Made by a program: the position numbers and the translations under genes. This document shows, in pieces, positions 25,779 to 35,067 of a stretch of DNA of 59,121 nucleotides (positions within the stretch are counted from its first letter, which is position 1; each line of letters starts with the position of its first letter). The notes beneath the pieces were generated by a model, which saw nothing but the letters and a program-made list of their open reading frames with translations, was not told the DNA's origin and made no database searches. Where the stretch lies: positions 1 through 59,121 of the IMG/VR virus record IMGVR_UViG_3300040816_000387, one strand, 5' to 3'. The DNA is from a virus.

Positions 25779-26289
25779 AGTAGTTATAAAGTTTGTTAGA
25801 AGATTGAGGCATCCGCTTACCTACCCACACGATAGTCATGTTTGCTCTAGTTAATAAAGGTAAATCATCTATCCAACTAGTTTTATCATTTTCCCATTGG
25901 TATTGTAAAGAGGTCACATACCCAATCTCATTCAAAAATAAGTTACCTATACTAAACTTTAAGAAATGTCCTTGATATGAGTTAGTAGAGCTAAAATATT
26001 GCGGAGCAGTAGATTTAGCTAAATTATCTAATTTTCTAAAAATAGCTTTAGTATCATTTGTTCCTCCAGTAGCAACAACATTAAAATCTAAGTCAACTTC
26101 TTTTACATACTGGCTATAAAGTATTTTAGGATCCGCTCTACCCACTTCCATAAACTGTTGCCAAGAAGGGCTAAATCTAGACCCTATACTGTTTATATCT
26201 GCCTCAAACTCTATAACACCTACTCCAGGGTCTGGTAAAAGTTCAAACTCAAAATTAAATCCCTGATATCTAGCTATAGTATATGCCAT
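25777..26289 (-). CDS. tail tube-/baseplate junction-like protein
   Basis: 170 residues. Strand-rich with 'SFSPSWQQF'-like patterning ('IGSRFSPSWQQFMEVGRADP'), a set of alternating beta strands ('LDFNVVATGG', 'ANMTIVWVGKR') and the phrase 'FLNEIGYVTSLQYQW'. Gene order directly after the tape measure is where tube-initiator or distal tube proteins (gp48/gp54 function in T4) are encoded, and the size suits a single tube-like domain. I cannot assign it to one T4 gene. Five bases separate it from the tape measure stop. Confidence 0.55.
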   Translation of the reverse strand: MAYTIARYQGFNFEFELLPDPGVGVIEFEADINSIGSRFSPSWQQFMEVGRADPKILYSQYVKEVDLDFNVVATGGTNDTKAIFRKLDNLAKSTAPQYFSSTNSYQGHFLKFSIGNLFLNEIGYVTSLQYQWENDKTSWIDDLPLLTRANMTIVWVGKRMPQSSNKLYNY

Positions 26290-26294
26290 AATAA

Positions 26295-29200
26295 TTATGC
26301 TGATGTTTGTCTTTGGATCTTAGAAACTTCTCTAACAGTGCCGTTATCAAACTGTATGTACATTTTCTTATCTTGAGCTACTGACATTCTATTTAAATTA
26401 ATTAGTTCTCTCATATTATTATTTAACATAGCCATATCGTTAGAAGTTTCTTTCTGCGCTGCTTCTTTCTTTACAGATGCTATACTAGATTGAACAACAG
26501 GATCAGAAGTAGGTACATTAGCTGTTATCTGAGAAGGTGTTGTTGGAATTTCTTTTTTATCAAACATACCTGCATCCTTAGCCATTAATGCTCCATCTAT
26601 AGCTAAAGAAGCTGCTGTACCTATGCCTGGTAAAGTACTTGCTATACCTGATAGTGCTTCTCCTACTCCACCTAAAATATCCCCTTCAGTAAACCTTTCT
26701 ATTGAAGATATAGCACCCATCACCAAACCTACTCCAGGAATCTTTTTAAGTGCAGTCTTACCCAACCCCTTAGCTAAACCTTTACCAGCCCCTCTACCTA
26801 AAATACCAGTAAGACCTCCTGTACCACCCATAAGACCCATACTTCCTTTACCTATTTTAGAAAATAAACCTTTTCCTGCATCGGCTACTTTAGAAAATAA
26901 ACCCTTACTAGCACCAGCTATCCTAGACAAAGATCCTTTAGGTATAATAGAAGATGCTGTAGAAGCAGCTCCTATTAGGCCTAAACCTCTTCCTCCTAAA
27001 CGTCTAGCACCTCTCATAGCTCCCCTATAAGCACTTCTAGCTCTTACTCTTGCTCTAGGAGCCGTTCTTCTTCTTCCTGTTGTGGGAGAATCTGCTATGT
27101 CCCTACCACTCGGTCTTGTTGGTCGTGTCCTTTCAGTAACCCCTTTTGAGTCTTTAGATATAGGCCTACCTTTATCATCCAGTAATTGGGTCATAGTTTC
27201 CTCTATACCAGATCCAATACTACCTGGACAACAATCCTTAATTAAATCTCTTATCTCTATTAGAACATCTAATTGAGACTTAGCACTGTCTGCTAAACCT
27301 CCAGAATCTATAGTATCCCCAACTAACTTCCCTATTTTAGTACCAGAAAATAATTTACCTAACTTAGTATTCGACAAAATACTAGATAAATAAGAACTTG
27401 ACCCACCAGTCTTTCCATCTTTTCCTTTTTTACCAAGCGTCCCTAAAAGACCTCCTAGTTTACTAAAACCCTTAACATATGTTTTAGGATTTAAGATACT
27501 AAATAGCATACTTCTAAGAGGTTTAAAAGCTACCATAACAAGACCAATCCCTCCCACAAGTCCTTTGATCCAATTATTTGTATTAGAAGATAAGTTTGAT
27601 ATAGTATTATCCCAACCTATAAGAGTTTGGTGTATACTACTGAAAAAAGATCCTATCGCACCTCCAGTTATTTCGTTTAAACTATCAGCTAAAAATCTGA
27701 CTACAAAACTCATAGACTCAAATACAAATTTCATAACCTTTAAAGGAAAGAGTAAAACACCTATAATTTTAGCTAACGTGCCAAATAAAGGAACTAAAGT
27801 TTCAGCTATAGGTAGTATACTTTCTACTAATGCCATCTTTATTTTCTGAATAGCATTATCAAACTCTTTAGTTTTATTTACCTGTTTACTAGCTATCTTT
27901 AACTGATCTGCACTCATATCAGTTATCCCCTCTACATCTTTTAAGTTATTTGCTATCTTCTCTCGCTCTTCTGTAGATAAGTGTCCTAGTTCTTTTTGTA
28001 TATATAAACTTCTTTGTAGTTCTGAGACCTCCATACCTGCTGCTTTAGCAAGAAGGATTCTCTGAGGTACAGTCATCTCAGTAAATTCAGCATAACTTCC
28101 TACTTGCTTAGAGACCTCCTCCATCATCTTACCAGTCTTGCCCTCTAAAGCATAACGCCTAGCAGCATTCATATCCACTAACCTACCTAAAGCAACAGAA
28201 GCTTCCATCTGAGAAGTTAAACTTCCTTGTATATCAAACAAATGCTCGGATACTTTAGCTGCTTGAGCAAGTGAATATCCTAACTTTCTTACCTCAACAG
28301 CAGCTCTCATAGCCCTTTCAGGCATACCAGCAAAGTTCCTTGCAACAAACTCTGAGTTATCTACTAAGTCTTTAGCAACTATTCCTGGAGCAATACCGTT
28401 AGCCTCAGCCATAGAACCTAACATATACTGCATCTTAGTAGACAACTCTTCAGCGTCTTTCATAGGCATAGCTCCAGCTAACTGTAAAAAAGTATTATGA
28501 AGTTTACCTGCTGTATCAGCACTATAGCCAAATACTACAGACATGTCTGATACTTTGCCTATTAAAGATTCAGTATAGTTTAACTGTTTACCAGTTTCTG
28601 AAACTAGTTGTGATTGTATAGATAATATATCTTCTAAAGAAGAGTACTGATTAGCATAAGCTGTTTGTGTTTGTAATGAGTTTTTGTATAGGATGTAAGA
28701 CTGATCTGCTGATAAACCTGTTCTTTCTGCAATCTCGCCAACTTTTTGGTCAATACCTTTAAATAGCTTATACACTCCTGCCATAATTAAAGCAAAAGCT
28801 GTAAAAGCTGTTCCTATACCTCCAAGACCTCTGGTTAAAACATTTAACCCTTGGTTAGCAGACTCAAAAATATTTCCTGTTTCTAAAAAAGTGTTATAGG
28901 CTGTATCTAATGCTTCTTCGGCAATAGCATTAGCTCTCATAAAAGCTTTAGATAGCCTCTGTCCTATTACAGGAATTAAGTTAGATATCATAGCATACTT
29001 AGTATACATGTCTCTAACGTCTCTCTTAGAATCCTCTAATATATCATTATATTTTAAATGTATATAGTATTGCTGTTTTTGAAGCATTAAAGAGAGTTTA
29101 GTGTTGTCCACTAACTGTTTTACTGCATCTACATTATCATCATATACATCACTTTGACTTGTTATAGTATCTAAAAGTTTACTAGCAGATTCCCCCATAC

Positions 29201-29777
29201 CTTCAAGATAACCTAATAGCTCAGAGTAACTCCCTTCAGATATTGCAATAGCATCTAATATTCTATCTTGTTCGCTTATCTGAATATTTAATATTCTGTT
29301 GGTCTGTTCTAGTATTCCTTTTGTTTTTATTAGTTTTTCAAAATTACCTTTTTTTGTTTTTTCTACCTTTTCTTCTATAGTCTGTTGTTCTTTCACTTCG
29401 TCTGTCTGCTCTTCTAATAACTTTAATATTTTCGCATAAACACCTTCTGACTGTTCTAACCCCTCTACAATAGCAGCAGATTGTTGTGCATAACTATTTA
29501 ATTTTCTAATTAGATCGGCTAAAGCTCTATTAGATCCTCTATTAGCGGTGTTAATATCATTAATTGCATCTTCTATCTGCTCATACCTACTTATCAGCTC
29601 TCCTAAGTCTTTTAACTGCTCTTTAGGTATGCCTGCCATCTGAGACATCTTTGTAACAATACCTTCTACTTCTCTTTTAACTCTATTAAAAGAAGTAGGA
29701 CCTTGTCTAGAATAGTTACGAAGATCTTCTAGCAGTTGTTTAAGTTCGTCTATAGGAGGTAAATTAGAATTTGCCAT
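26295..29777 (-). CDS. tail tape measure protein
   Basis: 1160 residues, the longest protein in the window. Long helical and coiled-coil stretches (for example 1-300) alternate with hydrophobic segments: about 318-340 ('FTAFALIMAGVYKLF'), about 645-690 ('LFGTLAKIIGVLLFPLKVM') and about 735-755 ('IGLVMVAFKPL'). A Gly/Lys/Arg-rich stretch follows (about 900-1050, 'GAGKGLAKGLGKTALKKIPG'). These are the hallmarks of tape measures. By the usual 0.15 nm per residue, a tail near 170 nm is implied. It would be wound inside the tube during assembly with chaperones from the gp26-like locus upstream. Confidence 0.9.
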   Translation of the reverse strand: MANSNLPPIDELKQLLEDLRNYSRQGPTSFNRVKREVEGIVTKMSQMAGIPKEQLKDLGELISRYEQIEDAINDINTANRGSNRALADLIRKLNSYAQQSAAIVEGLEQSEGVYAKILKLLEEQTDEVKEQQTIEEKVEKTKKGNFEKLIKTKGILEQTNRILNIQISEQDRILDAIAISEGSYSELLGYLEGMGESASKLLDTITSQSDVYDDNVDAVKQLVDNTKLSLMLQKQQYYIHLKYNDILEDSKRDVRDMYTKYAMISNLIPVIGQRLSKAFMRANAIAEEALDTAYNTFLETGNIFESANQGLNVLTRGLGGIGTAFTAFALIMAGVYKLFKGIDQKVGEIAERTGLSADQSYILYKNSLQTQTAYANQYSSLEDILSIQSQLVSETGKQLNYTESLIGKVSDMSVVFGYSADTAGKLHNTFLQLAGAMPMKDAEELSTKMQYMLGSMAEANGIAPGIVAKDLVDNSEFVARNFAGMPERAMRAAVEVRKLGYSLAQAAKVSEHLFDIQGSLTSQMEASVALGRLVDMNAARRYALEGKTGKMMEEVSKQVGSYAEFTEMTVPQRILLAKAAGMEVSELQRSLYIQKELGHLSTEEREKIANNLKDVEGITDMSADQLKIASKQVNKTKEFDNAIQKIKMALVESILPIAETLVPLFGTLAKIIGVLLFPLKVMKFVFESMSFVVRFLADSLNEITGGAIGSFFSSIHQTLIGWDNTISNLSSNTNNWIKGLVGGIGLVMVAFKPLRSMLFSILNPKTYVKGFSKLGGLLGTLGKKGKDGKTGGSSSYLSSILSNTKLGKLFSGTKIGKLVGDTIDSGGLADSAKSQLDVLIEIRDLIKDCCPGSIGSGIEETMTQLLDDKGRPISKDSKGVTERTRPTRPSGRDIADSPTTGRRRTAPRARVRARSAYRGAMRGARRLGGRGLGLIGAASTASSIIPKGSLSRIAGASKGLFSKVADAGKGLFSKIGKGSMGLMGGTGGLTGILGRGAGKGLAKGLGKTALKKIPGVGLVMGAISSIERFTEGDILGGVGEALSGIASTLPGIGTAASLAIDGALMAKDAGMFDKKEIPTTPSQITANVPTSDPVVQSSIASVKKEAAQKETSNDMAMLNNNMRELINLNRMSVAQDKKMYIQFDNGTVREVSKIQRQTSA

Positions 29778-29783
29778 CTACAC

Positions 29784-29999
29784 TTATTTTAGATTAGGAT
29801 ACTTCTTTCTTATTCTTTTTATTTGATCCTTATATCTATCTTGATTATATTTATAATCGTGTATCATGGCTTCTAATTCAGGATCTTTTGTTGCATTGTA
29901 CAATCTCCGCAACATTTTCACCTGCTTACCAAAAGACAACAAAGATAATAGAGACGCTAATAAACCTTCTTTTAAAACCTCAGATTTATCTTGCTTCAT
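29784..29999 (-). CDS. small helical protein upstream of tape measure
   Basis: 71 residues, basic and helical ('LLASLLSLLSFGKQVKMLRR', 'MIHDYKYNQDRYKDQIKRIR'). The N-terminal hydrophobic stretch LLASLLSLLSF could be a membrane or packing helix. No family recognised. It has its own promoter-like box 14 bases before the ATG and lies six bases before the tape measure gene, so the two probably share a transcript. A role in tail assembly is inferred from position. Confidence 0.6.
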   Translation of the reverse strand: MKQDKSEVLKEGLLASLLSLLSFGKQVKMLRRLYNATKDPELEAMIHDYKYNQDRYKDQIKRIRKKYPNLK

Positions 30000-30013
30000 A
30001 ATAGTACATTTAC

Positions 30014-30022
30014 TATAAATAG
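30014..30022 (-). promoter_or_regulatory. late-type promoter-like box CTATTTATA
   Basis: Coding-strand CTATTTATA followed by GTAAATG, 14 bases before the ATG of the gene at 29999. It would drive that gene and the tape measure separately from the gp26-like gene. Confidence 0.45.
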
Positions 30023-30038
30023 TATTTATTAGTATTTT

Positions 30039-30263
30039 TTAATAGCTACTCTTCTTAGGTTGGCTTTCTTTTATATACTTCTTTATCTGCTCTATATACA
30101 ACCTCCTTAAAGATATAGGCATATTATATACTTCAGTAAAAGATAAAGAACCTTTACTGTGATAAGCTAAATCTAAAATCTCTTTATAGAAGCTAAGTTT
30201 ATACTTTTGCGTCAGGCCAAAAAAACTGTACCCCGATGGGAACTTCAGCGGGAAATGTTTCAC
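30039..30263 (-). CDS. putative tail assembly chaperone extension, maybe made by frameshift
   Basis: 74 codons from a GTG, lying in the +1 frame of the gp26-like gene and overlapping its last 65 bases. The part beyond the overlap, 'GLTQKYKLSFYKEILDLAYH' followed by 'FTEVYNMPISLRRLYIEQI', is helical and protein-like, while the first 13 residues look like out-of-frame noise. The two frames meet at seven T's (30219-30225) where 'QFF' of the gp26-like frame lines up with 'SFF' of this one. A +1 or -2 slip there would give a 335-residue fusion. Independent GTG initiation is the alternative. The location before the tape measure is where G/GT-type chaperones are found. Confidence 0.6.
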   Translation of the reverse strand: MKHFPLKFPSGYSFFGLTQKYKLSFYKEILDLAYHSKGSLSFTEVYNMPISLRRLYIEQIKKYIKESQPKKSSY

Positions 30264-31047
30264 CAGTCTCTCTATCTGTCACCTCCACTGACAGGTCTAT
30301 CCCAGGCTGTACTTCATCAATATACCTTCTTAAGGCTCTAGCATCATAAGCCATAAGCCCTTCTTCAACAAACTGTCTAATAGCCCTCTCATCTCTATTA
30401 CCATCAACAGAAACGATTTGATAAACGAATTGAGTAGAAGCACTCTTTGTTTGACCGCTAAAAGCTTTTTTATTTTTTTCAACCTCAGCAGAGTACCTCT
30501 CTTGATCTGCTTTAGTTAGCATTTTAAAAGAAACTTTTACTCCAGATTTAGGAAGTTCAAAATCAAACTCATTCACATTTGCTTCTTTTAGAAACCTATC
30601 CTCTAAATAGTTTAGCTTTAATTGAGTTAAATCTATCTCAGTTCTTTGCTGTTTACCGCTAGGAGTCTCTATAAAAGCATCGTAATCATTACCATAACCG
30701 TAAATTCTGGCTGCTACTGTTAACGCATCTATATCTCCAATCAGCATATCAGATAAATTAACATTAGGAGTTACTATAAGAGACTGTAGAAATTTATCTA
30801 TTACAACTCCTTTTCTTATAAAAGACTCAGTAGTTAAGATATCTTCCTCTTTAGCAGTCATGTACTTTACCTCTATAGTCCCACTACTTAATGGGCTATC
30901 TTTTGAATAAAGCAGTCCTCTAGAAGGCAAATCAATAATTTCTGTAGGTACTTTGTAGGTAGTAACTTCTTGTGGCTGATTTTCTGCATTAGCAGAAGAA
31001 GGGATAGCACTGCCATCCCTTTTCGGTAATTCATTTTCTATTTTCAT
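30199..31047 (-). CDS. T4 gp26-like baseplate/tail assembly protein
   Basis: 282 residues. 'TEIIDLPSRGLLYSKDSPL', 'GTIEVKYMTAKEEDIL' and 'RKGVVIDKFLQSLIVTPNVN' form the pattern of the T4 gp26 family (baseplate hub assembly), in which related proteins of many phages bind the tape measure. The C-terminal half includes 'KMLTKADQERYSAEVEKNKK' and 'EEGLMAYDARALRRYID'. It lies downstream of the tube gene and upstream of the tape measure. The end of the gene carries a T7 run that may permit frameshifting into the next frame. Confidence 0.75.
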   Translation of the reverse strand: MKIENELPKRDGSAIPSSANAENQPQEVTTYKVPTEIIDLPSRGLLYSKDSPLSSGTIEVKYMTAKEEDILTTESFIRKGVVIDKFLQSLIVTPNVNLSDMLIGDIDALTVAARIYGYGNDYDAFIETPSGKQQRTEIDLTQLKLNYLEDRFLKEANVNEFDFELPKSGVKVSFKMLTKADQERYSAEVEKNKKAFSGQTKSASTQFVYQIVSVDGNRDERAIRQFVEEGLMAYDARALRRYIDEVQPGIDLSVEVTDRETGETFPAEVPIGVQFFWPDAKV

Positions 31048-31086
31048 AAATTAATTTAAAACTATTATAAAACTTTGAATAATATT

Positions 31087-31629
31087 TTAAGATAGAGGAT
31101 AATGATAAGCCCAATCATAAGATATAGTAGCCTCTAACAACACTAAATCATCAGAAGAAACGTCAACACTACCCCAATTAACACTAGCAAAAAAAGCTCC
31201 ATTTAATTGCCAAAACTCACCAGTATCGTTTCCTTGTGGATCAACATACTTAAGCTTTATTTGTTTTTTGTAGATAGTCATAAATTGATCTCTCTTTGAT
31301 AAAGCATTGTGATGTTCTCTATTTATCCATCCGTGAGCTTTAGTAGCCCCAGTAGGCCCAGCCAAACCAGGAGATGTATTTATAGGATCGTAAAAAGTTA
31401 CAGAAATATCCTGCCATCTTGATTTACCCTTTATTTTATATTCAGAGTTAATGGTATCTACTGTTACAGGATTATTCTCTAAACTAGGTAAATCCGCAGT
31501 TCTTATTAAGTAAGAACCAGCCGAACCATCCTGGAACCAATCTGGGATAGTCATTATAAACCTGTTTTGTTGCTTCATGTCAACAAACTGGAACCCGTTT
31601 CGGTATAAAGCTGGATCTGAGTATGCCAT
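31087..31629 (-). CDS. tail tube protein, T4 gp19-like
   Basis: 180 residues. 'NRFIMTIPDWFQDGSAGSYL' followed by 'IRTADLPSLENNPVTVDTIN' and 'KGKSRWQDISVTFYDP' are the standard first strands of gp19-family tube proteins, and the length is near the 163 residues of T4 gp19. The C-terminal 'LLEATISYDWAYHYPL' closes the fold. It follows the sheath gene, as in T4, and has its own promoter-like box, consistent with the high copy number needed for a tube. Confidence 0.9.
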   Translation of the reverse strand: MAYSDPALYRNGFQFVDMKQQNRFIMTIPDWFQDGSAGSYLIRTADLPSLENNPVTVDTINSEYKIKGKSRWQDISVTFYDPINTSPGLAGPTGATKAHGWINREHHNALSKRDQFMTIYKKQIKLKYVDPQGNDTGEFWQLNGAFFASVNWGSVDVSSDDLVLLEATISYDWAYHYPLS

Positions 31630-31649
31630 TTTTAATTAATTTTATTTAC

Positions 31650-31659
31650 TATAAATATA
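31650..31659 (-). promoter_or_regulatory. late-type promoter-like box upstream of tail tube
   Basis: Coding-strand TATATTTATA within CTATATTTATAG, 20 bases before the tube ATG; followed by an A/T-rich leader AATTAATTAAAA. Confidence 0.55.
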
Positions 31660-31674
31660 GTTTAATTTATTTTT

Positions 31675-33642
31675 TTACTCATTTGTATCAGTAGGGAAAA
31701 CTGCTCCCGTAGGTAATACAAAGAAATCAATAATTACAAATTCAGCAGTTCTAGTAGGCTTCAAGTAAATAGCACCTCTTAATTCATTTCTATCAATTAC
31801 TTCTGGTGTATTATTACTTTCATCCATTACTACCCTAAAGTCGTACAAACCTTCTTTTTGTCTAACATCGTTAAAGTACGGTGTTACTATGTCTATGAAT
31901 CTGTCTCTAGTCGCTACCGTATTCTGTTCAAATACTAAGTATCTAGAAGAAGATGCAACAAATTTCTTAGCTGCAATAAGTAATCTTCTTACGTTAATTC
32001 TATCTAAAGCAGAACGCTTCTTCTGTAGTGTTTTTTGTCCCCATACAACAACACCATCTCTTGGATAGGTTGCGATTGGGTTAATATTACTTGCATATAG
32101 GTCATCTCTGTCTGCGGTAGTTAATTTCTTCTCAGCTTGAACAGCTATCTCAATTCCACCTCTATTCAAACCTGCTGGCGCAAACCAAGGAAATTTAACA
32201 TAGTCGTTAAAAGTTAACACTCCAGCAACTACACAAGAAGGCGGAATCCAAACGTTTCTGTTTAAGTCTGGGTCGGATACTTGTATCCAAGGATAGTACA
32301 TAGCTGCGTAGTTAGAAGTTCTTCCTTCAGCAGTAGATCTTGCAGAACCTACAGAATCCCCATATCGAGTAGGGTCAACTACTATAAATACATCCCCTCT
32401 TTCCTCACAAGTTGCAATAGCATACGTTACAATATCACTATGCTGTCCTGCTGCATTGTCTACAATACCTGGCATAAACAACATGTTGATATCATATTCA
32501 TCTGCATGAGATAAAATGTCAATAGCATCATAATAGGCTGTAGATCCAGAGATACCAGCAGCACTTTCGTGTAAGTTAAATCCTTGAGTATTCTCTTTTA
32601 CAATATCCCCATAAAAGGCTCTTGGGTGGTGTACATACCCGTCACTACCAAAAGCAAATGTACCAGACACAGCAGCTGGTAATGAACCAGACAATGCTCC
32701 ATCTCTAACTCTACCTGCCTCATCAATATAATTCAAAGTATCATTTCCTAACATCTCTACTCTAATAAATCTAGATCGGTTAGGATAAGAGCCTGATAAT
32801 TGTAAATAAGGTCTTCCTGTCCCACTTCCTCTTAGAGTATAGAATTGATCCCCAATTACTCTTGGTACATACCCAGGATCATTAGGGTCTAACGACAAGT
32901 TATTATACTGTTCAATAATTACTTTCCTTCCTGTTCTATCATCACCTCTTCTAAGTATTAAATTAAATGTACCTCTTCTATGATTTACATTATTAATTTC
33001 CCATCTAAAGTTATGTCTACTTCCAGAAGTATTTAATAATCCTAAACTATCTTCGTCTGCTGGAGAGGCTATACCGTTAGTAGCAGCTAACCCAGCACCA
33101 CTATTTCCATACTCACCTTCAAACATCAAATGAACTCTAAAGGAAGGGTCAGATGATCCAGAGAATACAGATCCTGTAAGTGTGTTTCTAAAAGCTAAGG
33201 ACGCACTAGAATTAATACCTTCTACTGTAGAGGTAGGACTTGCCAAAGAAGCAGAAATTAATGCCCACTCATCTCCACCAGAAAGATACTCATTAAGATG
33301 CGTTTGGTAAGATCCAGATTTTACAATATTAGAATATCCAATAGTAGCATCACTATTTACAATTCTAAGTACAGTTAAATTCTCACCATACCTTAAATAC
33401 TCTTGTGCAGTATAGTTAGTAAGAAATTTATACTCTTTTGCTACTGCTCCAGATCCTGATATAAAAGAGTTACCAAAAGCTCTAATAAATTCAGCATAAT
33501 TAGATACTGTGGTAGGTCTAAATGCAGGTCCATAGAGAGTTGGTCCTATTACAGCACCACCTATAGCGGCAATCTCCTGTGGGAGAAAACTTAAGTCTTT
33601 TTCTCTTGTAAAAACACCTGGAGATACAAATCTATCAGCCAT
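31675..33642 (-). CDS. tail sheath protein, T4 gp18-like
   Basis: 655 residues, close to T4 gp18 (659). The N-terminus 'RFVSPGVFTREKDLSFLPQE' followed by 'GPAFRPTTVSNYAEFIRAFG' is the sheath signature. The C-terminal part ('GVVVWGQKTLQKKRSALDRI', 'NVRRLLIAAKKFV' and 'AEFVIIDFFVLPTGAVF') forms the conserved contractile core that joins neighbouring subunits, while the central part is more variable and outward-facing. It is preceded by neck genes and followed by the tube gene, as in T4. Confidence 0.95.
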   Translation of the reverse strand: MADRFVSPGVFTREKDLSFLPQEIAAIGGAVIGPTLYGPAFRPTTVSNYAEFIRAFGNSFISGSGAVAKEYKFLTNYTAQEYLRYGENLTVLRIVNSDATIGYSNIVKSGSYQTHLNEYLSGGDEWALISASLASPTSTVEGINSSASLAFRNTLTGSVFSGSSDPSFRVHLMFEGEYGNSGAGLAATNGIASPADEDSLGLLNTSGSRHNFRWEINNVNHRRGTFNLILRRGDDRTGRKVIIEQYNNLSLDPNDPGYVPRVIGDQFYTLRGSGTGRPYLQLSGSYPNRSRFIRVEMLGNDTLNYIDEAGRVRDGALSGSLPAAVSGTFAFGSDGYVHHPRAFYGDIVKENTQGFNLHESAAGISGSTAYYDAIDILSHADEYDINMLFMPGIVDNAAGQHSDIVTYAIATCEERGDVFIVVDPTRYGDSVGSARSTAEGRTSNYAAMYYPWIQVSDPDLNRNVWIPPSCVVAGVLTFNDYVKFPWFAPAGLNRGGIEIAVQAEKKLTTADRDDLYASNINPIATYPRDGVVVWGQKTLQKKRSALDRINVRRLLIAAKKFVASSSRYLVFEQNTVATRDRFIDIVTPYFNDVRQKEGLYDFRVVMDESNNTPEVIDRNELRGAIYLKPTRTAEFVIIDFFVLPTGAVFPTDTNE

Positions 33643-33681
33643 TTTATTTTTTGTTTATAGTTTATAATTCAAACATCTATC

Positions 33682-33691
33682 TATAAATATA
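33682..33691 (-). promoter_or_regulatory. late-type promoter-like box upstream of tail sheath
   Basis: Coding-strand TATATTTATA within ACTATATTTATAGATAG, 39 bases before the sheath ATG in a 66-base gap. The gap also contains A/T tracts just before the ATG. Confidence 0.5.
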
Positions 33692-33708
33692 GTATAAATT
33701 TTCCAAAA

Positions 33709-34533
33709 TTAAGTGTTAGGCTTCTCGCCAGGAAAATTAGTGACCGCATTTATATCAAAAGATGACTGGTCTGTTCTAAATACCAATCTCTTTATAGAGT
33801 GTGCTTTTTGTATAGTAGATTTTCTTAACTCAAACTCTTGCTGTAATCTTCCATCCACAGATAAAGGTATAGTAGCTTGAACAAGTCTTTCAGAGTCAGT
33901 AGGGTTTATAGTATCAAAAGAAATATCCCCTACTCTAGTCCTAAACTTCCAAGAATCTCCCCACACAAAATTACTAGTAGGTATTATAGTTTGAACTAAA
34001 TTGTTCATCTGCTCTACTAAATGTGTGTACAAAATTAACTCATACTCTACTACATAAAATTCAGGAACTACAGAAATATAAAACTCATTAGAAAAATTAC
34101 TATTCTGTAGCTCATTATGTCTATCTCTTATATTCTCAAAATTTCTTTCATTTATAGGTCTTATAATAATATTAGACTCATAAGGAGCCATATTTACGTC
34201 TAACTTCTTAAACCTCTCATCCTCAGACATAGAAAGTCTTCTTATAACTCCATAAGGAGCTAATGCTTTACCTTGCCTATCTCTCATATATCCTCTGCCC
34301 TGAATTTGTGACCATATCTCTCCAGAAGCATATACTATCGGAACATCTATCATAACCTCATTCTGATCTACTTGTAAGTCTATCTCATTTCTAAGAAAGT
34401 ACATTATTGCGTAGTCTATATCATATATTGTAATAGAAGGTGTTTTGAAGGTATCATTATCCCTTCTAGTTTCATAAGCTCTATTGATAGTTGCATTATT
34501 AGAAGAAAATGGTATGTTAGGATTTTCTGGCAT
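33709..34533 (-). CDS. proximal tail sheath stabilizer, gp15-like
   Basis: 274 residues, near the 272 of T4 gp15. 'EVMIDVPIVYASGEIWSQIQ', 'RDRQGKALAPYGVIRRLSMS' and 'VVEYELILYTHLVEQMNNLV' followed by 'ATIPLSVDGRL' follow the pattern of gp15-type neck proteins: an early 'VP..YA' strand, a lead 'IRR' and a late strand-helix. It sits next to gp14-like and before the sheath gene, the T4 order. The match is by pattern, not alignment. Confidence 0.65.
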   Translation of the reverse strand: MPENPNIPFSSNNATINRAYETRRDNDTFKTPSITIYDIDYAIMYFLRNEIDLQVDQNEVMIDVPIVYASGEIWSQIQGRGYMRDRQGKALAPYGVIRRLSMSEDERFKKLDVNMAPYESNIIIRPINERNFENIRDRHNELQNSNFSNEFYISVVPEFYVVEYELILYTHLVEQMNNLVQTIIPTSNFVWGDSWKFRTRVGDISFDTINPTDSERLVQATIPLSVDGRLQQEFELRKSTIQKAHSIKRLVFRTDQSSFDINAVTNFPGEKPNT

Positions 34534-35066
34534 TACATAGAATTTGGTAAGTCATAAATACTTGTTCTTGGTGTAGAAACGTTTTCTATATTTAGTCTAT
34601 CAGGTGTTGTTTTAAATCCTGTGGCTACTATAGATACATTATACCCAAATTCATCTGATCCATCATCTACTGTTATAGGTAAAGTTTCTGGATTTCTTCC
34701 TGTCCACAATTGATTAATTGTTATTAAGTTTAACTCATAGTACTCAGCATCCCACTTTACAATATCTCCTTCTTTTAGTACAAAGTTTTTTTCTTTTAGC
34801 TCATCTCTTAAGAAAGCAAATCTAATAGTTTTAGCAAATGTTGTATAGTCATCTCCCGCAAAATCTTTAGCATCCCTAGTTATTAGACAGTTAAACTTTA
34901 AAGGATTAAAGAATACTTTTTTAGAAGATTCTCCGTAAATATTTATTTTTGTATACTGTGTAGCAATCTTATACACGACAACTTGAGTGTTAATAATATC
35001 ATTTATTAACTCCTTATTTATTCTTCTAACTAAGCTAACATCTCTAGAGCCGCCAAATAGTGCCAT
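34533..35066 (-). CDS. neck protein, gp14-like
   Basis: 177 residues (T4 gp14 has 256). 'RINKELINDIINTQVVVYKI', 'KINIYGESSKKVFFNPLKFN', 'IRFAFLRDELKEKNFVLKEG' and 'DIVKWDAEYYELNLI' are in the order seen in gp14-type neck proteins, with a 'GES' near the middle and 'EGDxV' later. It overlaps the gp15-like gene by one base and follows the gp13-like gene by one. The family call rests on order and pattern. Confidence 0.65.
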   Translation of the reverse strand: MALFGGSRDVSLVRRINKELINDIINTQVVVYKIATQYTKINIYGESSKKVFFNPLKFNCLITRDAKDFAGDDYTTFAKTIRFAFLRDELKEKNFVLKEGDIVKWDAEYYELNLITINQLWTGRNPETLPITVDDGSDEFGYNVSIVATGFKTTPDRLNIENVSTPRTSIYDLPNSM

Positions 35067-35067
35067 A

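Noticed and set aside
26623-27030. Plus-strand open frame of 135 codons opposite the tape measure gene
   Set aside because: It is Pro/Ala/Leu-rich, mirrors the Gly/Lys-rich codons of the tape measure, and has no leader or partner gene on that strand. Other plus-strand frames (11468-11827, 47199-47597, 45860-46171, 36383-36715) are rejected for the same reason.
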